Both the position numbers and the translations under genes were made by a program. From Phascolarctos cinereus (Eukaryota; Chordata; Mammalia; Diprotodontia; Phascolarctidae): a stretch of 64,000 nt of DNA. Positions 22,441 through 33,185 of the stretch are shown here, one piece after another. The stretch spans positions 4,712,001 to 4,776,000 of the forward strand of contig NW_018344058.1 in NCBI RefSeq assembly GCF_002099425.1, read 5' to 3'. Numbering within the stretch: the first letter of the stretch is position 1; every line of letters starts with the position of its first letter. Below the pieces are notes generated by a model, which saw nothing but the letters and a program-made list of their open reading frames with translations, made no database searches and was not told the origin of the DNA.

Positions 22441-23770
22441 TATGGATTAGGATGCAGTACTTTCTCCTTGGTTGAATAGTGCAGTATTTTATGTGAAGGG
22501 TCATAGTTATTCCTCAAAGAAACATATATAGAATTAGTAATTAGAACATTTTGGACTGGTGGAAATATATATATAAATTTTTTGCCAAGCCTTCCTGGAG
22601 TTTTTGTTTAAAAGTAAAAATAACTAAAATTTGAATTTTAAAAATCCAATTGAATTCCTAACAATGATCATTGTTCTCATGTTTATCTAGTTAAAACAGT
22701 CATTTTAGAGGTTTCACTAAAACTTTATGGAGAAAAATTAGTTTTTCTATTTCCATGCAAATATTACAATGCCTGAATAATACTCAGCTCCCATCCTAGT
22801 CTCTGTTTGGAAAAAGTTCAAGACTATAGGATTTATTCTCTCAGGGATGCTCAGGAAATTTGCGTGTGTAACTTCCATAGAATTAATAGGGATAAGCTAT
22901 GTGAAGCCCTTGTGCATTGACAGAATGGCCCTTAATTTTGCATTTTCCTCTCCATTTCTTTTCCTTCTGCTTTGATGATATCTGTTTTCTTTCTCTTCTC
23001 TTTCCCTCTCTCTTCCACTTTCTACCTTTCTCTGTCTCTGTGTCTCTGTCTTTCTCTGTTTCCCTGCCTATCTATGTTTGACTTTGTCTACAGGGAGGCA
23101 GTATACATTGATCAGCATGCCCTACATCTAGTTTGAAATATTTATTGCTAAATTTCATTGCAAGTGAAAGAGGCTGCGGTGCTGGTAATGAAAAGTCACT
23201 TTCATTTATGATTTTTACCAAATTAATCACCTTGTGATCTCTGTTTGACTTTGGTTGTTGGCTCTTCTATGTAGGCAAGAAGTAATGACCTTTTTGTGTA
23301 GAGAGATTAAAACTACTGACTGCCAAGATCTTTATATCATCTGTGTTTATTCTGTGCTGTATCCAGAAAGAGCTGAGCTGAGAAAAAAATTCTCACTAAA
23401 GACCTCCTGTTAGAAACCTATAAATTAGGAAATTCATAAACTGTAATCATTTTTATCATCCACTACAATTACTTTTCTTAATTCTATTCCTGAGCAGTAG
23501 CTTTAGTTTCAATGGCTCCAAAATATTCTTATTCTCATAAAAAAGTATTCTAGCAGTTACTGATCTCTCAAGATTTTATTCATTAAAGTAAAAGCTCAGA
23601 GGGAAATTTCACTACTTTGCTTTGAGATTTTTTTAAAAAGCTATGTGATCTGGTTGTACTAAAATAAAATTAAACAACTTTAAATGTTTTACTAATATTT
23701 ATTTACAACTGGCATAATTCTTCCCATGCCTCTCCTCCTAGACATCATAACCCCACATAACCCCACATAA
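22441..23770. other. unassigned stretch with CT-rich patch
   Basis: The sequence is largely repeat-free by eye. It has a pyrimidine-rich patch (TCTC/TGTC) at about 22965-23065 and, at the end, a 10-base unit (CCCCACATAA) repeated at 23744-23775. The part 23090-23290 is also free of repeats and could be conserved. Confidence 0.4.
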
Positions 23771-23922
23771 CCCTAGGACTGCCACCCAAGACTGCAACCT
23801 GGAACCAAATATGGGCAAAGCAACAGAGTCCTGCCTTAGTACTAGCAAAAAAGACCCCTGTAATCACCTTCTGGCCAGTTATTCTATCCCCTCACTGTCT
23901 GTGGGCTGAGAGCTCCAGAAAC
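23771..23922 (-). mobile_element. isolated L1 5' UTR fragment, antisense
   Basis: These 152 bases are the reverse complement of 26151-26302, which lies inside the 5' UTR of the L1 at 25690. I find a single mismatch (AGAGTC against AGATTC). No neighbouring L1 sequence flanks the piece on either side. It directly follows a tandem 10-base repeat. Confidence 0.92.
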
Positions 23923-24179
23923 CTTTTCACTTGCATCAATCAGGGAAATCTCTTAAGCAGAGATGCTGCCTTGTAGTTAGAGCAGAAAGTTCAAAATTGT
24001 ATCAACAAGGAAAGTAGGGTTGAGTTGTGAGCTTTGGATTTAACTTAGGAATCAATGGCAAATATCACTGGAAGAAGCACTAGGAGAATAAAAATAAGCC
24101 AAGTATGCACATGTGGTAAGGGAGAATGTGATAAGCACTATAGATGAGTATAATAAAAGGGAAGAGAGAAATATCCCTC

Positions 24180-24600
24180 ACTGAGGGTAGGGATGGGGAT
24201 CAGGGAAGCCTTCATGGAAGGGGTGAAATTTGAGCTGGCCCTGAAGGACAGATAAGATTTTAACAGGGAACCATTTGGGGAGAGATAAAGTAATTCCAGA
24301 AAGGGTTACAACATGAGGAAAATCATGGATGTGAAAAAATGCATGGCTTATTCAGAAAAAGAGGAAATAGTAAAATTCGAATGATGAATAGGGCACATGA
24401 AAAAGACAAGTGGGAGATGAGGCTGGAAAGGTTGATGGGGACTGCTTCCTGGAGAACTTTGAATGCTAAGCTAAAATGTTTGGATCTAAGTAATAGAGAG
24501 CTATTTCGAGCAGTGAAATAATATGATCTGGCCTGTTCATTAAGAAAAGTAATTTGACACCTGTATGTAGAATGGATTGGGGGTAGAAAAAAATAAATAC
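24180..24600 (-). mobile_element. L2 LINE fragment, antisense
   Basis: 'CATGGAAGGGGTGAAATTTG', 'GAGCTGGCCCTGAAGGACAG', 'GATGAGGCTGGAAAGGTTGA', 'AACTTTGAATGCTAAGCTAA' and 'GAATGGATTGGGGG' are blocks of the antisense L2 ORF region 3' of the RT core, in the right order. Confidence 0.75.
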
Positions 24601-24631
24601 AGAGAGATCTTTAAGAAGTTATACTGGGGTG

Positions 24632-25689
24632 GAGTGGGGGGTAAAGCCAAAATGGTGGATTAGAAGCAGCCACTGGGCTGAACTCTTTCAGCATTCCCCT
24701 CCAAACAACTTTAAATGATTAAAATCAAATTTTGGAGTAGCAAAGCCAACAAAAGGTCAGGGTGAGACATTTTTCTGGCCTAAGAAAATTTGGGAGTCTT
24801 TCAGGAGACTTCTTTGACAATGGGCAGAAGGCTTATCTGGAGTGCATGTTGGGGCAGCAACAGTACCAGTAGCAACACCTTTGGAAGCTCTTAGCCCACA
24901 GAGGGCAAGGGGATCAGAAAACTGATCAGAAACAGATTATAGGAGACCCTTTGCTGGAACTTGGTACAGTTGGAGCTGATTGGCAACTCTATTGCCCATA
25001 TGCAGTTCTAAGCCACAGTTCCAGGGTGGAGAGTTGCACTGGTGGTCAGTTACAAGGGAGCAGTTCCAGTAGCCAAGAGGAATGATAGCACTTATGGCTG
25101 CAAAACCTGGTCACATTTTCAGGGTCAAGAGGAGTGCTAGCACTTGTGGATGCAGGGGACTAGGGTCCCTTCCTAGGTAAAGACCAAAGCCACAATGACC
25201 ATACTTCTCCCAAGATCACTCCATCTTGGAAACACCAAAAACTTGCAAATCCCCAGAACTAGCTCTGAAAACATCAGCATGAAAAAGCCTGAAGGTGAGC
25301 AGAGCCCAACTTTAATATAAAGCTTAAAGTCAAGAAATAGGCTGGAAAAAATGAGCAAACAATAAAAAAAACCTACTATGATGGCAGGGAATACCAAGAC
25401 ATAAACTCAAAAGAAGACAATAATGTGAAAAGCTATAAGCAAAGCCTCAAAGATAAATGCTAATTGGACCTAAGCCCAACAAGAATTTCTGAAAGAGAGA
25501 AGAGTAATAGAGGAGAAATTGGGGAAAGAAATGAAAATAATGCAAGAAAATTATGAGGAGAGAATTAAGAATTTGGTAAAAGAGGCACAAAAAAAATGAA
25601 GAAAATAACACATTAAAAAACAGAATTGGCCTAATTGAAAAGAGGCACAAAAATTCACTGAAGAAAAGAATTCCTTAGAAAGCAGAATT
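24632..25689 (+). mobile_element. L1 LINE 5' end: 5' UTR and start of ORF1
   Basis: It begins near 'AAAGCCAAAATGGTGGATTA', the usual L1 5' start signature, followed by about 750 bases of 5' UTR. From about 25430 come lysine- and glutamate-rich coiled-coil codons of ORF1 (EERIKNLVKEAQ-type frame near 25550-25650). It stops abruptly at 25689, where a second L1 5' end begins. The rest of this copy is not found downstream. Confidence 0.8.
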
Positions 25690-26690
25690 GGGGGAGGCAG
25701 ATCCAAGATAGCAGAGTAAAGGCAGGGATTTGCCTGAGCTCTCCCTAAAACCCTTCTAAAGACCTTTAAAAATGACTTTAAACTGACTTTAAAAATGACT
25801 TTAAAAATTCTAGAGCAACAGAACCCACAAAAAGTCTGAAATGAATTTCCAGCCCCCAAAAAACTTGGAAGCTGGCAAGCAAAGGTCTGTTACACCAGGG
25901 TGAGAGAGGAGCACAGACCAGGGCCAGCTGCACTAACCAGCAAAACCAGGCCTCGGGTGACTGAATCAGTGGCAGCAGGGGCAGTTTCCAGACTTCTCAG
26001 CCCATAGATGTCAAAGACAACTTGGAAGATCAGCCAGAAGGGTCTGTTGCACCTGAGTGAGAGTGGAGCACAGTCCAGCACAGGCTGTACCAGCATATCT
26101 TCAGCCCCAGGAAACAGGAGCAGGCTTTGGGAGTGACTGAATCAGCAGTTGTTTCTGGAGCTCTCAGCCCACAGACAGTGAGGGGATAGAATAACTGGCC
26201 AGAAGGTGATTACAGGGGTCTTTTTTGCTAGTACTAAGGCAGGAATCTGTTGCTTTGCCCATATTTGGTTCCAGGTTGCAGTCTTGGGTGGCAGTCCTAG
26301 GGCAAGGAGAGAACTAGCATAGCAGAGCTTGAGGCTGCAGTTCCAGAGCAGAAAAGAGTGCTTGTGGTCGCTCACAGACAGAGCACAGGTCAGGAGAGCA
26401 GTAAACACCTCTCCCTAGATCACACCAACTTGGAAGAATCAGAAACTTATAGGTCCTTAGAAGTATCTCTGAAAACAACTGCACAACCTCCTGAAGCTTG
26501 GAACAGTTCACCCTCCACCTTGGAAGCAGAATCCTACTTTAACAAACAGTTAAAAGTCAAGTAATAGGCTGGGAGAATGAGCAAACATTGGGAAAAAACT
26601 CTTACTATAGAAAGTTTCTATGGTGACAACGAATATCAACACACACACTCAGAAGAAGACAACAAAGTCAAAGCTTGTACATCCAAAGCC
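25690..26690 (+). mobile_element. L1 LINE 5' UTR (second 5' end in tandem)
   Basis: 'GGGGGAGGCAGATCCAAGAT' and 'AGCAGAGTAAAGGCAGGGA' are the start of the marsupial L1 5' UTR. The same sequence in reverse ends the L1 at 63835. It is followed by the CAG/CTG-rich UTR. The 152-base segment 26151-26302 has a near-perfect inverted copy at 23771. Confidence 0.85.
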
Positions 26691-27660
26691 TGCAAGAAAA
26701 ATATGAACTGGTCTTGGAAGAACTTGAAAAGGATTTTGAAAGTCAAATAAGAGAAGTAGAGGAAAAATTGGGAAGAGAAATGCATGATGATGTAATGATG
26801 CAAAGAAATGATGCAAGAAAATCATGATAAATGAGTCAACAGCTTGGTAAAGGAGACATGAAGAAATACTGAAGAAAATAACACCTTAAAAAACGTAATA
26901 GGCCAAATGGTAAATGAGGTCCAAAAAACCAGTAAGAAGAAGAAAGCTTTAAAAGTAGAATTGGCCTAATGGAAAAAGATGTCTAAAGGCTCACTGAAGA
27001 AAATAATTCCTTAAAAATTAGAATGGAGTAAATAGAAGCTAATGACTTTCTGAGAAATAAAAAAAAGAACCCCATAAAACAAAACGAAAAAAATGAAAAA
27101 AAAAAAAGAAGACAATGTGAAATATCTCATTGGAAAAATAATTGACCTGGAAAATAGATCCAGGAGAGATAATTTAAAAATTATTGGACTACTTGGAAGC
27201 CATGATCAAAAAAAGAGCCTAGATGTGATCTTTCAAGAAATTATCAAGGAAAACTGCCCCAATATTCTAGAACCAGAAGGCAAAATAGAAATTGAGAGAA
27301 TCCACTGATCTTACCTTCTGAGATTCCAAAATGAAAACTGCCAGGAATACTACAGACAAATTGCAGAGCTCCCAGGTCAAAGAGAAAATATTGCAAGTAG
27401 CCAGAAAGAAATAATTCAAGTATCATGGTGCCACAGTCAGGATAACACAAGATTTAGCAGCTTCTACATTAAAGGATCAGAGGGCTTAGAATATAATATT
27501 CTGGAGGGGGAAAGGAGCTAGTATTACAACCAAGAATCACCTACCCAGTAAGCTGAGTATAATCCTTCAGGGAGAAAAATGGACATTCAGTGAAATAGAG
27601 GACTTTCGAGCATTCTTGATGAAAAGATCAGAGCTGAATAGGTAATTTGACTTTCATATA
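26691..27660 (+). mobile_element. L1 LINE ORF1 remnant
   Basis: A coiled-coil region (about 26700-27090, rich in E, K, N, L codons) precedes the RRM-like core at 27093-27308. That core reads DLENRSRRDNLKIIGL followed by FQEIIKENCPNILEPEGKIEIERIH, matching the ORF1p motifs ENRSRRNNLRIIG and hR.P. The C-terminal domain follows to about 27660 in broken frames (LQVARKK, LKDQRAWN-type residues). It is not a functional gene. Confidence 0.85.
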
Positions 27661-28225
27661 CAAGACTCAGGAGAAACATAAAAAGGTAAACAGAACAGAA
27701 ATCATAAGGCACTTAATGAGATTAAACTGTTTGCATTCCTATATGGGAATAACTCATAAGATCTCTTTATTAGGGTTATTAGAATGTACATATATATAGA
27801 CAGAGAGTAAAGGTGTGAGTTGACTATAAAAGGATGATGTCTAAAAAATAAAATTAAGGGGTGAGAGAGGAATGTACTGGAAGAAAGGGACAGGAGAGGT
27901 AGAAGGCAGTAACTTATCTCACATAAAAGAGTCAAGAAAAAAGCTTTTGTAAGGGAGGGGAAGAGGGGGGAGGTGAGGAGGAGTGAGTGAACTTTACTTT
28001 CATCAGAATTGGCTCAAAGAGGGAATAACATACAAACTCAATTGGGCATAGACATCTATCTTACCCTACAGGAAAGTAGGAGGGGAAGGAGATAAAAGGA
28101 GGGGGTGATAGAAGGGAGGGCAGATTGGGGGAGGACATAGTCAGAAGCAAAACAGTTTTGAGGAGGAACAGGGTAAAAGAGAGAGAATAGAATAAATCGG
28201 GGAATAGGATGGAGGGAAATACAGT
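27661..28225 (+). mobile_element. L1 LINE inter-ORF region
   Basis: Purine-rich spacer between ORF1 and ORF2. It matches, in reverse, 61270-61740 of the L1 on the other strand ('GTGTGAATTGACTATAATGG' there, 'GTGTGAGTTGACTATAAAAG' here). It ends just where ORF2 should start (AACAGTTAGCAATAATA-like). The body of ORF2 is missing. Confidence 0.8.
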
Positions 28226-29060
28226 TAGCAATAATAAGTTTGAAAAAAATTTGAAGCAGGTTTCTCTGATAAAGGTCTCATTTCTCAAATATATAGAGAA
28301 CTGAGTCAAATTCCCCACCTGATAAATGATCAGAAGATAGGATCAGTTTTCAGATGAAGTAATCAAAGCTATCTATAACCATATGAAAAAATACTCTAAC
28401 TCACTATTGATTGGAAAAATGCAAATTAAAACAATTCTGAGGTACTGTCTCATACCTAGTAGATTGGCTAGTAGGACAGAAAAGGTAAATGTCAAATGTT
28501 GGAGGGGATGTGGGAAAAATGAGACATTAATGCACTATTGGTGGAATTGTGAACTGATCCAACCATTCTGTAGAGCAATTTGGAGCTATACCCAAAGGGC
28601 TATAAAACCATGCATACTCTCTGACCTAGAAATATCACTACTAGGTCTGTATTCAAAAAAAAGATAAAAAACAAAAAGTAAAAAGGACCTCTATGTACAA
28701 AAATATTTATAGCAGCTCTTTTCTAGGTGCAGAGAATTAGAAATTGAGGGGATGCCCGTTAGTTGGGGAATGGCTGAACAGGTTGTGGTATGTGATTATG
28801 ATAGAATTCTCTCATACTATAAGAAATGACAAACAGGATGCTCTCAGAAAAGCCTGGAAAGACTTGCGTGGGCTGATGCAAAATGAAATGTACTGTGTAA
28901 AAGCAACAACAATGATATAAGATGATCAGCTGTGAATGACTTAGCTATTCACAGCACTACAATGATCCAAGACAACTCTGAAGGACTTATGATGAAAAAT
29001 GCCAACCATCCCCAGAGAAAGAACTGGTGGTGTCTGAATACAGATTGAAGCATGAAAAAA
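28226..29060 (+). mobile_element. L1 LINE ORF2 C-terminus and 3' UTR start
   Basis: It joins directly to the spacer. It opens with FSDKGLISQIYREL, then the 94-codon frame at 28383-28667 reads SLLIGKMQIKTILRYCL ... CWRGCGK ... HYWWNCELIQPF ... SLLGLYSKK, the standard L1 ORF2 C-terminal region. The 3' UTR block 'CCAGAGAAAGAACTGG' follows, and an A-rich end lies near 29055. About 2.7 kb of ORF2, including the RT, is absent between 28225 and 28240. Confidence 0.85.
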
Positions 29061-29448
29061 GAGAAAGAAATTTCATTTAAATTAATGGTAGAAAATATAA
29101 AATACTTGGGATTCTACCTGACAAGCTAAACCCAGGAGCTATATAAGCACAATTTAAAAACACTTTTCACACAAATAAAGTCAGATCTAAGCAAATTGGA
29201 AAAAATATCTTATTCAGTGCCATACCAATCAAATTACCAAAAAAATCATTTTATAGAGCTAGAAAAAAATAAAATTTATCTGGAAGAACAAAAAGTCAAG
29301 AATATCAAAGAAATTAATGAAAAAATGTGAAGGAAGGTAGCTTACAAGTACCAGATTTCAAACTGTATTATAAAGTGGTAATCATCAAAATAATCTGGTG
29401 CTGCCTGAGAAATAAAGTAGTGAATCAGTGGAATAAATTAGATACATA
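29061..29448 (+). mobile_element. L1 LINE ORF2 fragment after the RT core, left part
   Basis: 'AAAATACTTGGGATTCTACC' (KYLGIYL), the LFTQIKSDLSKLEKI-like stretch, 'CAATCAAATTACCAAAAAAA' (IxLP) and a KYQISN-like LPDFKLYYK block, in ORF2 order. A SINE at 29449 interrupts it. It continues at 29701. Confidence 0.8.
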
Positions 29449-29700
29449 ATTGTTGTTCAAGTCTTTTCAGTCATGTCTGATTCTACATGATTCCATTTGG
29501 GGTTTTCTTGGCAAAGAATGTTTTGCTATTTTCTTCTGCAGTTTATTTTACGGATGAGGAACTGAGGCAAACAAGGTTATGTGACTTTCCCAGAGTCATA
29601 CAGCTAGTAAGTAACTGAGGCCAGATTTGAACTCACAAAGATAAGTTTTCCTGACTTCAAGCCTGGTACTCTATCAACTGTACTACCTTACTGTCCCACC
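29449..29700 (-). mobile_element. tRNA-headed SINE with RTE-type tail, antisense
   Basis: The left end 'TTGTTGTTCAAGTCTTTTCA' and 'GTCATGTCTGATTCTACATG' is the reverse of the BovB/RTE-like 3' tail. The middle carries 'GGGGTTTTCTTGGCAAAGAA' and 'GATGAGGAACTGAGGCAAAC'. The right end is the reverse of a tRNA-like head (GATTTGAACTCACAAAG, 'CTCTATCAACTGTACTACC'). It splits the L1. Confidence 0.88.
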
Positions 29701-29860
29701 ATACACAATGCAGAGTAATAATTGACCATAGTGATATAGGGTTTGATAAACCCAAAGATCCAAGCCTTTGGGACAAGAACTTACTATTTGACAAAAACAG
29801 CTGGTAAAACTGGAAATAGTTTCACAGAAACTAAGAATAGACTAGATGCCTATACTACAA
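29701..29860 (+). mobile_element. L1 LINE ORF2 fragment, right part
   Basis: It continues the piece before the SINE. 'GTTTGATAAACCCAAAGATC' (FDKPKD) and 'TTTGGGACAAGAACTTACTA' (FWDKNxLF) match the L1 ORF2 block seen also at 44310-44400. It ends near 29860. Confidence 0.8.
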
Positions 29861-30129
29861 GATCCCTGTATGTGTTCTTCTCAATATCTATTCCTTTGGT
29901 GTGCCCACTCCCACTACTGCTAGTGTGTGTATTTGTGGAAGAGTGTGTCCTAGGTTTATGATGCAAAAGTCTTATTGCTAATTTTCCTTACTATGCTATT
30001 TCACTAATTGTCTTGGCTTTGAATTAAATGTGTCCGCTAACTAGTAAAAAGAAACATCCTAGTGGGAATTTGCAAGGTATGGCTTTCTTTAACTGGATGT
30101 ATAATCACAGAATACCTTGAACCTGTGGT
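29861..30129. other. unassigned stretch
   Basis: No recognised repeat or coding signal. Confidence 0.35.
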
Positions 30130-30910
30130 AGCCTAGCTGGAGCCCTACACCAAAGGGCCCTGTCCACAAAGAATTTATCATCTAGTTAGGGATATAATAC
30201 AAAAGGTAAACAAGTATATAATTCTGAATATCTAGCTATATTTATACGTGACATAATGCTGTTTGTGTGTAGAATTAGATATGTGATAAAGTATTGGTTT
30301 ATTCCATTAGATTGTTAATTTATTGATGGCAGGAAATGTCTTTTACCTCTTTTTGTATCTCTAGAGTTTAGCGCCTAGCACCTGACTTTGATATAAATGG
30401 ACAGATAATTTAAGCTAGTTATCCAGGTTCCACGGAAGAGTTTGAGTTTGAGTTGGGCCTTGAAAGATAGGTAGAATACAAAAAAGTAGAGAGGAAAGAA
30501 GAATATTTCTGCAATAGTGAACTACTTTGGGTAAAGGCACAGAGGTAAAAATTAGCAAAGGGGAGTACAAGGGTGGGACTGAAGGGGTAGAGAAAGTAGA
30601 TATTGGTAGACTGGTCTGCCTTTTCATTCTTGGAGGGTAGAGCCAGATTATAGAGAGCCTTGAAATTTAGGTGGAGGAGGTTTTTTTAAAAAAAAATTTG
30701 ATATAGCTAGTAAGGAATTTAAATAAGTGCCAATTTTGGGGAAAAATACTGATCGTGAATTAATGGCTTTGGTTTTAGATCATGGGAGTTACATTATGAA
30801 AGTAATACTTTAGACTGATATTCTTAATATGATGGTTTTGAAGTAGGGAAACATTGACTATAGGAAAGTCAGCTAGGAAGCAAATTAAGTAATCTAGGTA
30901 TAGCAAGTAT
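30130..30910 (-). mobile_element. L2 LINE fragments, antisense, with a sense L2 tail inside
   Basis: Antisense L2 blocks lie at 30150-30215 ('GGGCCCTGTCCACAAAGAAT') and 30410-30900 ('GAGTTGGGCCTTGAAAGATA', 'AGAGCCAGATTATAGAGAGC', 'GAAGTAGGGAAACATTGAC'). Between them (about 30290-30395) lies a short sense-strand L2 tail (TTTGTATCTCTAGAGTTTAG, 'GCGCCTAGCACCTGAC'). Confidence 0.6.
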
Positions 30911-31339
30911 TCTGGCTTCACTCTTATAGAGTGAGATCAGCTACATTTCCCTTCAATGTTTCAGGAATGCCCTTTAGGGGTAGTAGCCTGACTTTCTCTA
31001 ATGAAATCAGCTTCAATACATTCCAGTGGATTCCCCTCAGGGGTAGCTACCAGTAGTAAGCACTCAGTTCTATTTAGCCAATTAACATAAATCAGCTTTT
31101 ATAAAAGGATATTTATTTCAAAGCTATAGCAAGAACAGAAATTATAAATGTTCCTCAACCCTCAACCCCAACATCTGAAGGCACATCTCCTTTATACCAC
31201 CCCAGTCCCTGGGAGAATAGGTTCAGACTCAAGTCAGTTCTTACTTAGCATTCACTCCACAGAGTTTGCTTGCAAGTACATGATATGGTCATTGGTAAAT
31301 TCTTCAACTTGAAAAGACTACAAACCAAGACCAAAGTGA
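30911..31339. other. unclassified stretch
   Basis: It contains two related phrases ('ACATTTCCCTTCAATGTTTC' region and 'ATACATTCCAGTGGATTCCC' region, each followed by a CCxTxAGGGGTAG block), suggesting an internal duplication of about 70 bases at 30950-31050. The family is unknown. Confidence 0.4.
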
Positions 31340-31800
31340 AGGGAGTATTGGTGTGTGACTCTTTGTTTGCAGACAGATAAGTGTACACTCAATGCAGCCT
31401 CTGAAGCTGAGAATTAATGAAGTATGGATCAATTCTTTGCCACTTATACTAATTTTGGTCTAACAATTAACACCAAGAAAACACAGGTGCTCCATTAGCC
31501 AGCGCCACACCATCCAGACATGGAACCAATGGTTACAGCAAATGCTGTGGACAAATTCACTTACCTTGGTTGTATACTTTCTAGAGATGTACACATTGAT
31601 AACAAGCTTGATATACCATTGCCAGAGGTAGCTTAGTGTTTGGAAGGCTCTGAAGGAAAGTGTGGGAGAGAAGAGGTATTAGGCTGCCTCCTAAACTGAA
31701 GGTCTACAGAGCTGTTGTGCTGACCTCATTGTTGTATGCCTATGAAACCTGGACGATATACCAGTGATATACCAGGAAACCAAATCCCTTGCAAGTACAA
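31340..31800 (+). mobile_element. RTE-clade LINE, RT C-terminal fragment, sense
   Basis: The + strand reads, with frame breaks, LNAASEAEN, SMDQFFATYTNFGLTI, NTKKTQVLHQ, DKFTYLGCILSRDVHID and, later, VYRAVVLTSLLYAYETW-like residues. This is the RTE order (ALNAxTEAxMQxSxDLFA, NFGLTIxxKKTxVL, FTYLGSxLSR, LLYACETW). The first YADD-type residues are degraded. Confidence 0.82.
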
Positions 31801-31889
31801 CATAGCTGCTGGATGAGTCCATGTTTCAGCTTTGGAATGTACCCCAGTCTTGGCTACATAGCTATTCATAAAACTCCTGTTTATTATAG

Positions 31890-32010
31890 GGCTAGCAGAC
31901 CTGAATCAGTTATAGAATGTTCATGCTCCAAATCTCTCCAAGACACTTCAGTTACATGTCATCATTGCCTTTCTGGAAGCTGTTTCCCCAACTTCTTCCA
32001 CATGGTGGGC
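31890..32010 (+). repeat. unclassified repeat, copy 1 (second copy at 53085)
   Basis: 'CAGTTATAGAATGTTCATGC', 'CTCCAAATCTCTCCAAGACA' and 'ACATGTCATCATTGCCTTTC' align, with gaps, to 53091-53175 in the same orientation. The family is not recognised. Confidence 0.4.
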
Positions 32011-32029
32011 TGTATCAGCCCTTCTGTTA

Positions 32030-32105
32030 CACATGCCTGAGGTGAGGGGCTTGAACTAGGGTGGAAGTGGTGGAAGTGAAAAGGAAGGGACATGTTGAAA
32101 GACAA
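32030..32105 (-). mobile_element. L2 LINE fragment, antisense (tentative)
   Basis: 'GGGGCTTGAACTAGGGTGGA', 'AGTGGTGGAAGTGAAAAGGA' resembles an antisense L2 block. Short. Confidence 0.4.
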
Positions 32106-32899
32106 ATAGCTTCAGCTTTTCCATCATTTGGTTTTATGTAATTCGCATGTAACAAGTCTGTGTCTGTGTGCAGCTCACAGGGAAGCCTGAAGAGAAACAC
32201 CTCTAGTGTCTCCTCTCCCCACCCTTCTACGAGGGAGACTTTAATTCTGCCAAGAGGGGAAGCAGGAAGTGGGGGGCAGAGGCTGACCATTCTGCTTTCA
32301 TCAGAGAAGAGGTACTGGGCTAGTTATAGCTGCTCCCCCCAATATCATTAGTCTAGAGGATAGGATTTTCAAGTCCAAACTAAACTCCTGGTTGCTATTT
32401 TTTTAGTAGGCAAGGAGAGTGATGAGATCTATATCCAACATTTGATTTTTTCCCTCCTCCAACTATCAGTTTCACAATGAACACGTATAGCAAATGGCAA
32501 AGAAAACCATTCATCCCAGTTGGCAGCAAAACAGGAATCAGAGAAAGTTTACATAGGAGAATATATACCAGACAATACAGAATTTAGGAGACCTCTCATT
32601 GGGAGTGAGGTACTCAGCTTAACTCAAGAGAGAGTCCCACAATCCCCCAAATTTGTTAATATAAAAACTGTGGCTATGGACATGGTAGAGACTGTCAGTT
32701 CCTCTCATACCAGTTTCTTCCTGGAGTCTTTCTTTCTTGCTGGGCTTAAAGAGAGGTTGGCATCATAAGCATCTTTTCTGTAGACACTGGAAGCTAGAAA
32801 AAGCCACAGAATCTCAAGAGACTGGATCTCCCTTTTCTCACCAACTCTTCCCTGCCCCTCTTACAGGTGTAACCCATTTGTCTGCATCAGTGAAGAGAA
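32106..32899. other. unclassified stretch
   Basis: Short open frames only. Base composition is richer in G and C than its surroundings around 32190-32290. I cannot assign it. It may belong with the repeat that follows at 32900. Confidence 0.35.
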
Positions 32900-33185
32900 A
32901 GTCTCATACAAAGGAGCCCTGGGGCTCAGGTTACATGTAAATAAAATTTATTGAGGACTATAATTTTTCCATCTTAATAAATTTCCTTTCTCCCAATTTG
33001 TCAAGAGTTTTAGAATTTAGGCATTTACAACTAAGCTTCATTCTAAAAAATTTGTTGTTGTTGTTTTATGCTGTATATAGGTGTATCAGGATCAAGTTAA
33101 ACTCAGATCTCCAGGATTTTATTTGAAAAAAAAGGTCATAAAGAAAAGTCAATAAAATTAATAACTAAACAATATTTGAGAATCT
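32900..33185 (+). repeat. unclassified interspersed repeat, copy A
   Basis: Starts around 'CATACAAAGGAGCCCTGGGG' and ends around 'GAATCTGAGGAGCCATAC'. The reverse complement of 34785-35070 aligns along its length, with landmarks 'GCTCAGGTTACAT', 'GTCAAGAG.TTTAGAATTTAGG', 'AACTCAGATCT', 'TTTATTTGAAAAAAAA' and 'AATAAAATTAATAACTAAA'. There is no coding potential and I do not know the family. Confidence 0.75.

Noticed and set aside
23744-23775. Telomere-like CCCCACATAACCCC run
   Set aside because: The unit is 10 bases and present two to three times; it is not a (CCCTAA)n array.
25551-26511. Several antisense frames of 65-102 codons
   Set aside because: Shadows on the reverse strand of L1 5' UTR and ORF1 sequence.
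32520-32940. 82- and 67-codon overlapping frames starting with ATG
   Set aside because: No recognised domain, no splice context, and they lie next to an unclassified repeat.
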